NCBI GenBank assembly: GCA_049316905.1 | Contig: JBMOJH010000073.1 | Location: 1 to 17,423, forward strand | Direction: 5' to 3' | Source of the DNA: CAIPVR01 sp049316905 | GTDB taxonomy: Bacteria; Actinomycetota; Acidimicrobiia; Acidimicrobiales; Microtrichaceae | Length of the DNA: 17,423 nucleotides | In this document: positions 13,904 through 17,423 of the stretch, in pieces | Position numbering within the stretch: position 1 is the stretch's first letter | Layout: every line of letters starts with the position of its first letter | The notes under the pieces: generated by a model | Databases searched by the model: none | What the model was told of the DNA's origin: nothing | What the model saw: the letters and a program-made list of their open reading frames with translations, nothing else | Program-made: the position numbers and the translations under genes

Positions 13904-14845
13904 TCAGTCGATGTGGGCCCGGATGTCGCGGATCCAGTCGTCCGCGTCCCGGCGGGCGGCGTCCGCGTCGACGCGTCGCTCGGGGCCGGCCTCGCCCGCG
14001 GCGGGGTACGAGCCGAGGAACTTCACGTCCGCCTGCGTGGCCTTGAGCGAGCGGAGGCAGTCCGCCACCACTTCGTCGGCCACGTGGCCCTCGAGGTCGA
14101 GCAGGAAGCAGTAGTCGCCGAGCGACGTCTTCGTCGGGCGTGACAGCAGCAGCGTCAGGTTGATCGACCGGGCCGCGAACTCCTGGAGGATCGCGAGCAG
14201 CGATCCCGGCCGGTCGGCCTGCTGGTACACGACCACCGAGGACTTGTCGTGGCCGGTCGGCGCCGGCACGCCGCTGGCGGCGACGAGCACGAACCGGGTG
14301 CGGTTCTCCGGGTGCGACTCGATGTCGGGCGCCGCCACGTCGAGGCCGTACACCTGGGCGGCCCGCACGTTGGCGATCGCGCCGACCGTGGGATCGCCCA
14401 GGGCGGCGCAGGTCTCGGCCGCCTCGGCGGTGGAGTTGGCCGCGGAGAGCTCCACGCCGGGGAGGTGCTCGCGCAGCCATGCCCGGCACTGCGCGGCGGC
14501 GACGGGGATCGAGAGCACCCGCTTCACGCCGCCGACCGACGCGCCCGGGGTGGTGAGGAGGTTCAGGCTCACCGGCTCCACGAGCTCCCGCTGGATGAGC
14601 AGGTCCACGTCGAACGACAACGTGTCGATCGTGGCGTTCACAGTGCCCTCGATCGCGTTCTCGATCGGCACCACCCCCGCGTCGGCCTCGCCCTCCTGCA
14701 CCGCGAACAGCACGTCGGCCATGGTCGGGTGGGGCAGGAGCTCGGCCCCGGCCAGGTCGGGTTCACGGAGCAGGACCTGCTCGGTGAACGTGCCGGCCGG
14801 CCCCAGGTACGCGACGCGGGCGTAGGTGCGGGGCGGGGTGTCCAT
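13904..14845 (-). CDS. pheA: Prephenate dehydratase
   Basis: A 313-residue monofunctional prephenate dehydratase, converting prephenate to phenylpyruvate in phenylalanine synthesis in the cytoplasm. The catalytic domain (about 10-195) begins YLGPAGTFTE and includes the VVPIENAIEGTVN motif, NSTAEAA and the catalytic TRF triplet at 183-185. A regulatory ACT domain (about 201-280) contains DRPGSLLAIL and the Phe-binding region. There the usual E-S-R-P motif reads L-S-R-P (234-237), with Leu for Glu. A further 30 charged residues close the protein. The ATG at 14845 lies 6 nt after a TAGCCT -10, so the mRNA is probably leaderless. It stands back to back with the aminotransferase gene. Confidence 0.95.
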   Translation of the reverse strand: MDTPPRTYARVAYLGPAGTFTEQVLLREPDLAGAELLPHPTMADVLFAVQEGEADAGVVPIENAIEGTVNATIDTLSFDVDLLIQRELVEPVSLNLLTTPGASVGGVKRVLSIPVAAAQCRAWLREHLPGVELSAANSTAEAAETCAALGDPTVGAIANVRAAQVYGLDVAAPDIESHPENRTRFVLVAASGVPAPTGHDKSSVVVYQQADRPGSLLAILQEFAARSINLTLLLSRPTKTSLGDYCFLLDLEGHVADEVVADCLRSLKATQADVKFLGSYPAAGEAGPERRVDADAARRDADDWIRDIRAHID

Positions 14846-14851
14846 CCCCGA

Positions 14852-14857
14852 AGGCTA
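14852..14857 (-). promoter_or_regulatory. Candidate -10 of leaderless pheA
   Basis: TAGCCT on the minus strand fits TANNNT and ends 6 nt before the pheA ATG. No Shine-Dalgarno other than a G-run touching the ATG is visible, and no -35 is clear. Confidence 0.45.
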
Positions 14858-14889
14858 CCGACCGCCCTGCCCCGTGACGGAGCCCGATT

Positions 14890-14895
14890 TAGCAT
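14890..14895 (+). promoter_or_regulatory. Candidate -10 of the leaderless aminotransferase gene
   Basis: TAGCAT, preceded by TT in otherwise GC-rich DNA, ends 7 nt before the ATG at 14903. No Shine-Dalgarno is present. With the pheA -10 it forms a back-to-back promoter pair inside 57 bp. Confidence 0.5.
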
Positions 14896-14902
14896 CCGGG
14901 CC

Positions 14903-16186
14903 ATGAGCTCCACCGCCGGGACCGTCCGTACCAGCCACCTCGCCCCCGTGTGGTTCAGCGTCACCGACCTGCAGGTGGCGTCCGGGGAGGGGTGCTGGAT
15001 CACCACGGTCGACGGCGACCGCTACCTCGACTTCACCTCGGGCATCGCGGTGACCTCCACCGGCCACTGCCATCCGGCGGTGGTGGAGGCGATCCGGGCC
15101 GAGGCCGGCCGCTTCGTGCACGCCCAGGTGAACTGCTATCGCCACGACCTGCTCGAGCCGCTCGCCGAGCTGCTCGACACGATCACCCCGGCGGGCATCG
15201 ACACGTTCTTCTACTGCAACAGCGGGGCGGAGGCGACCGAGGGCGCGGTGAAGCTCGCCCGCCAGGCAACCGGCCGACCCAACGTGATCGTGTTCCAGGG
15301 CAGCTTCCACGGGCGCACGCACCTGGCGATGGCGATGACCACGTCGAAGACCTCGTACCGGGCGGGTCACCACACGCTGCCCGGCGGGGTGTTCCCCGCG
15401 CCGTTCCCGCACACCGTGGGCACCGGGCTGTCGGAGGCGGAGGCGGTGGAGCAGGCCCTCGACGGGGTGCGCTTCCTGCTCGCCAGCCAGACCGCGCCCT
15501 CGGAGACCGCGGCGATGATCCTGGAGCCGGTCCTGGGTGAGGGCGGCTACCACCCGGCCCCGGTGGCGTTCCTGCGTGGCCTGCGGGAGATCTGCGACGC
15601 GCACGGGATCCTGTTCATCGCGGACGAGGTGCAGAGTGGGTTCTGTCGAACCGGCCGGATGTTCGCGATCGAGGAGTCCGGCGTGCGGCCCGACATCCTC
15701 GTGATGGCCAAGGGCATCGCCAGCGGCTTCCCGTTCGCGGCGATCGGCGCGTCGGCCGAGTTGATGGACCGGTGGCCGGTCGGGTCCCACGGCGGCACCT
15801 ACGGCGGCAACCCCATGGGGTGCGCCGCGGCGATCGCCACGATCGGCGTGCTCACCTCCGACGGCTTCCTGGCGAACGTGAACGCCCGGGGCGACCAGCT
15901 GCGCGCCGGCCTGCGCGAGGTCGCGTCCCGTCACCCGGTGCTGGCCGACGTGCGCGGCCCGGGCCTGATGGTGGCCGCCGAGTTCCGCGATCCGGGGACC
16001 GGCGCCCCGGACGCGACGCGCACCTCGGAGGTCATCGCACACTGCCGCGACGCGTCACGGCTGCTGCTCATGGGCGCCGGAACGTGGGGCAACGTGATCC
16101 GGTTCATGCCGCCGCTGGTGGTGGACGACGCGGAGATGGCCCTGGCGGTGGACGCGGTGGCCGCCGCGGTGGACGCCACCGCCTGA
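14903..16186 (+). CDS. Class III PLP-dependent aminotransferase (4-aminobutyrate aminotransferase-like)
   Basis: A 427-residue fold-type I, class III aminotransferase. The phosphate-binding NSGAEATE lies at 106-113, the FHGRTHLAMA segment follows, then LEPVLGEGGY. Asp241 in IADEVQSGF contacts the pyridine nitrogen. The PLP Schiff-base lysine is Lys270 (MAKGIASGFP), and GGTYGGNPMGCAAA forms the cofactor site of the second subunit. Length and motifs favour GabT-like enzymes, which use 4-aminobutyrate, beta-alanine or similar omega-amino acids with 2-oxoglutarate. Acetylornithine or other omega-transaminase activity cannot be excluded. The ATG at 14903 is chosen because upstream codons would overlap pheA on the opposite strand and a -10 sits just before it. 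The neighbours give no pathway. Confidence 0.9.
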   Translation: MSSTAGTVRTSHLAPVWFSVTDLQVASGEGCWITTVDGDRYLDFTSGIAVTSTGHCHPAVVEAIRAEAGRFVHAQVNCYRHDLLEPLAELLDTITPAGIDTFFYCNSGAEATEGAVKLARQATGRPNVIVFQGSFHGRTHLAMAMTTSKTSYRAGHHTLPGGVFPAPFPHTVGTGLSEAEAVEQALDGVRFLLASQTAPSETAAMILEPVLGEGGYHPAPVAFLRGLREICDAHGILFIADEVQSGFCRTGRMFAIEESGVRPDILVMAKGIASGFPFAAIGASAELMDRWPVGSHGGTYGGNPMGCAAAIATIGVLTSDGFLANVNARGDQLRAGLREVASRHPVLADVRGPGLMVAAEFRDPGTGAPDATRTSEVIAHCRDASRLLLMGAGTWGNVIRFMPPLVVDDAEMALAVDAVAAAVDATA

Positions 16187-16193
16187 CCCCCCA

Positions 16194-16246
16194 CTCCCGC
16201 GCATAGGGGTCCTCGGTCGCCCCAGAGGCGAGTCAACCTCCGCAGA
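16194..16246. repeat. 53-bp direct repeat, copy 1
   Basis: The first of two identical 53-bp copies begins CTCCCGCGCATAGGGG and ends AACCTCCGCAGA. Each contains a small inverted repeat, TCGCC/GGCGA with a 5-nt loop (16217-16231 in this copy). It lies 7 bp after the aminotransferase stop codon, between convergent genes. Confidence 0.9.
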
Positions 16247-16253
16247 AATCGCT

Positions 16254-16306
16254 CTCCCGCGCATAGGGGTCCTCGGTCGCCCCAGAGGCGAGTCAACCTC
16301 CGCAGA
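16254..16306. repeat. 53-bp direct repeat, copy 2
   Basis: It is identical base for base to the copy at 16194-16246, separated from it by 7 bp and giving a 60-bp period. The internal hairpin falls at 16277-16291. It ends 43 bp before the desaturase stop codon. It may be a dispersed intergenic element or part of a bidirectional terminator. Confidence 0.9.
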
Positions 16307-16349
16307 CTCCGGAAGGGCGGGCGAGGAGGGGGAGAGAGCGGGAGATCGG

Positions 16350-17318
16350 TCAGGCGCCGGAGCGGGCGTGGCGCCACAGCGACCGGTAGGTCGGCCACTC
16401 GAGGCCCGGCTGCACGTACCCCGCGGCCTCGAGCTCCTGCTGGAGCCGTGGCAGCTTCGAGAACGGCACGCCGATGTCCACGTGGTGCGCGAGGTGCCAC
16501 CCCGTGTTGAACGGAACCATCCAGAACCTGGCGGTGGGCGACTGGCGCACGTGGTGCGTGGTGACCCGTCGGTCCGGTGACGCCCGGAGCCCACCGTGCT
16601 CGGCCACCGCCCGCAGGCGGTTGAGCACGCGCCACACGGTCATCCAGGGCAGCAGCCAGAACACCGGGTACACCCACCAGTGGCCGAGGCCGACCCACAG
16701 CCCGACGAACAGCAGGGCCTGCCAGCCCAGGATCCTCAGGGCCACGGGCCGGGCACCGTCGGAGCGGACCGCGAGCAGGAGCGCCTTCAGGTTCTTCCAG
16801 CCGGAGTTGCCGAACGCGTCACGTCGGAGCTTGCGGTGCCACGAGTCCGGCGTGATCGGGTAGCCGGAGTAGAGCATGAGGTCGGGCTCGTTGGAGCCGA
16901 ACTCCTCCTTGTGGTGCGCCATGTGGCCGCGCCGGTAGGCCTCGAGCGGCACGAACGCGGGATACGCCACCAGCCACGACCCGACCGAGTCGTTGACCTT
17001 CCGGTTGGAGAACAGCAGCCGGTGCGCGGCCTCGTGGGCGAGGATCGCGAAGCGTGCGAAGGAGCGACCCATCAACAGGAACGCGAGCACCCAGCCCACC
17101 GGGTTGCCCCACCAGTTCGCCAGGGCCAGCACACCGACCGACTGGATCCAGAGCCCGGCCACGTGGAGCGCGTTCGCCGCATCTGGGATGCGGTACAGCT
17201 CGGCGCGCAGGTCGCCCATGGGCCGACCCGAGGGCCCGAGCATGGCGGTGGGCAGCACGTCGGGAAGGAGCGCGGGATCGGGCTCCATGGTCCCGGGTGC
17301 TCGCACGGCGGCGGTCAT
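16350..17318 (-). CDS. Membrane fatty acid desaturase family protein
   Basis: A 322-residue di-iron membrane desaturase/hydroxylase (FA_desaturase superfamily). All three histidine boxes are present: HEAAH at 95-99, HMAHH at 132-136 and HLAHH at 275-279. An extra pair, HH at 255-256, lies in a conserved position. Hydrophobic segments lie at about 53-69, 73-88, 112-124, 193-212 and 214-230. The enzyme would insert a double bond or hydroxyl group into an acyl chain or related lipid at the inner membrane, using oxygen and an electron donor. Regioselectivity and substrate are unknown. The ATG at 17318 is preferred because a well-formed promoter places the transcription start next to it. It is monocistronic here and convergent with the aminotransferase. 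Confidence 0.9.
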   Translation of the reverse strand: MTAAVRAPGTMEPDPALLPDVLPTAMLGPSGRPMGDLRAELYRIPDAANALHVAGLWIQSVGVLALANWWGNPVGWVLAFLLMGRSFARFAILAHEAAHRLLFSNRKVNDSVGSWLVAYPAFVPLEAYRRGHMAHHKEEFGSNEPDLMLYSGYPITPDSWHRKLRRDAFGNSGWKNLKALLLAVRSDGARPVALRILGWQALLFVGLWVGLGHWWVYPVFWLLPWMTVWRVLNRLRAVAEHGGLRASPDRRVTTHHVRQSPTARFWMVPFNTGWHLAHHVDIGVPFSKLPRLQQELEAAGYVQPGLEWPTYRSLWRHARSGA

Positions 17319-17325
17319 GGGCCTG

Positions 17326-17355
17326 AGCTTACGGTATGGTCGACAGCTGTGTCAC
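17326..17355 (-). promoter_or_regulatory. Promoter of the desaturase gene, probably leaderless
   Basis: On the minus strand, GTGACA (17355 to 17350; five of six matches to TTGACA) is followed after 18 bp by TAAGCT (17331 to 17326), and then 7 nt to the ATG at 17318. There is no Shine-Dalgarno. This is the best -35/-10 pair in the window. An ACAGCTGT palindrome (17343-17350) lies in the spacer and touches the -35. Confidence 0.55.
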
Positions 17356-17368
17356 CTCATGTAACGCC

Positions 17369-17423
17369 CAGTGGGTCGGGCGGGCGCAGTGGGTCGGGCG
17401 GGCGCAGTGGGTCGGGCGGGCGC
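17369..17423. repeat. 18-bp tandem repeat running off the window
   Basis: Three perfect copies of CAGTGGGTCGGGCGGGCG (17369-17386, 17387-17404, 17405-17422) and the first base of a fourth run to the last base of the window. The array begins 50 bp upstream of the desaturase start codon. The true copy number is unknown because the sequence stops inside it. Confidence 0.9.

Noticed and set aside
16055..16594. Minus-strand open frames that translate the two 53-bp repeats as a duplicated 20-residue peptide
   Set aside because: The 60-bp period keeps any frame open through both copies. These frames overlap the real aminotransferase and desaturase genes, and no start or ribosome binding site supports them.
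17369..17423. CRISPR array at the right end
   Set aside because: The 18-bp units are directly adjacent with no spacers, and no cas genes are present. It is a simple tandem repeat.

Overview
The window is very GC-rich, with G/C-ending codons throughout, class II serine tRNAs lacking an encoded CCA, Thr-rich lipoprotein linkers, GTG starts and many leaderless genes. Together these point to a high-GC actinobacterium, possibly of class Acidimicrobiia (the class is inference from style; no marker gene is present). Both ends look like contig ends: the left edge is a run of 15 G and the right edge stops inside an 18-bp tandem repeat.

Layout, left to right. (1) A minus-strand tRNA-Ser(GCT) with a strong hairpin terminator, divergent from an FMN-dependent pyridoxamine-phosphate-oxidase-like protein. 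(2) A minus-strand two-gene unit, alpha/beta hydrolase then a six-helix SfLAP/GAP-type membrane protein, joined by a GTGA stop/start overlap and divergent from a plus-strand GH78 alpha-L-rhamnosidase. (3) A minus-strand tRNA-Ser(TGA) and an orphan lipoprotein substrate-binding protein of the branched-chain amino acid type. (4) The minus-strand operon cydA-cydB-cydD-cydC: both large subunits of cytochrome bd oxidase plus the two halves of its assembly ABC transporter, ending at a GC-rich hairpin. (5) On the minus strand, an MmcQ/YjbR-type protein and an unrecognised cysteine-rich secreted lipoprotein. (6) Prephenate dehydratase (pheA, minus) back to back with a class III PLP aminotransferase (plus) across only 57 bp. 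(7) A 53-bp repeat present twice, then a minus-strand membrane fatty acid desaturase, then the terminal repeat.

Most of this is ordinary actinobacterial chromosome: respiration, aromatic amino acid synthesis, lipid modification and tRNA genes. No prophage, insertion sequence, CRISPR array, toxin-antitoxin or defence system was recognised. The most interesting signals are regulatory. Three contiguous 11-bp repeats of the G-C-T-C-A-Y-C type, resembling PHO-box/OmpR-family sites, lie directly upstream of the cydA promoter, which has no recognisable -35. Five genes share a TANNNT element placed 6-7 nt before the start codon, the signature of leaderless transcripts. There is also a duplicated 53-bp intergenic element and an uncharacterised cysteine-rich lipoprotein.

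No gene-free stretch exceeds 300 bases. The longest are 16187-16349 (the duplicated element), 6143-6273 (cyd terminator hairpin and leader of the binding-protein gene), 17319-17423 (desaturase promoter and terminal repeats), 13800-13903 (pheA hairpin and lipoprotein leader) and 2232-2332 (divergent promoters).
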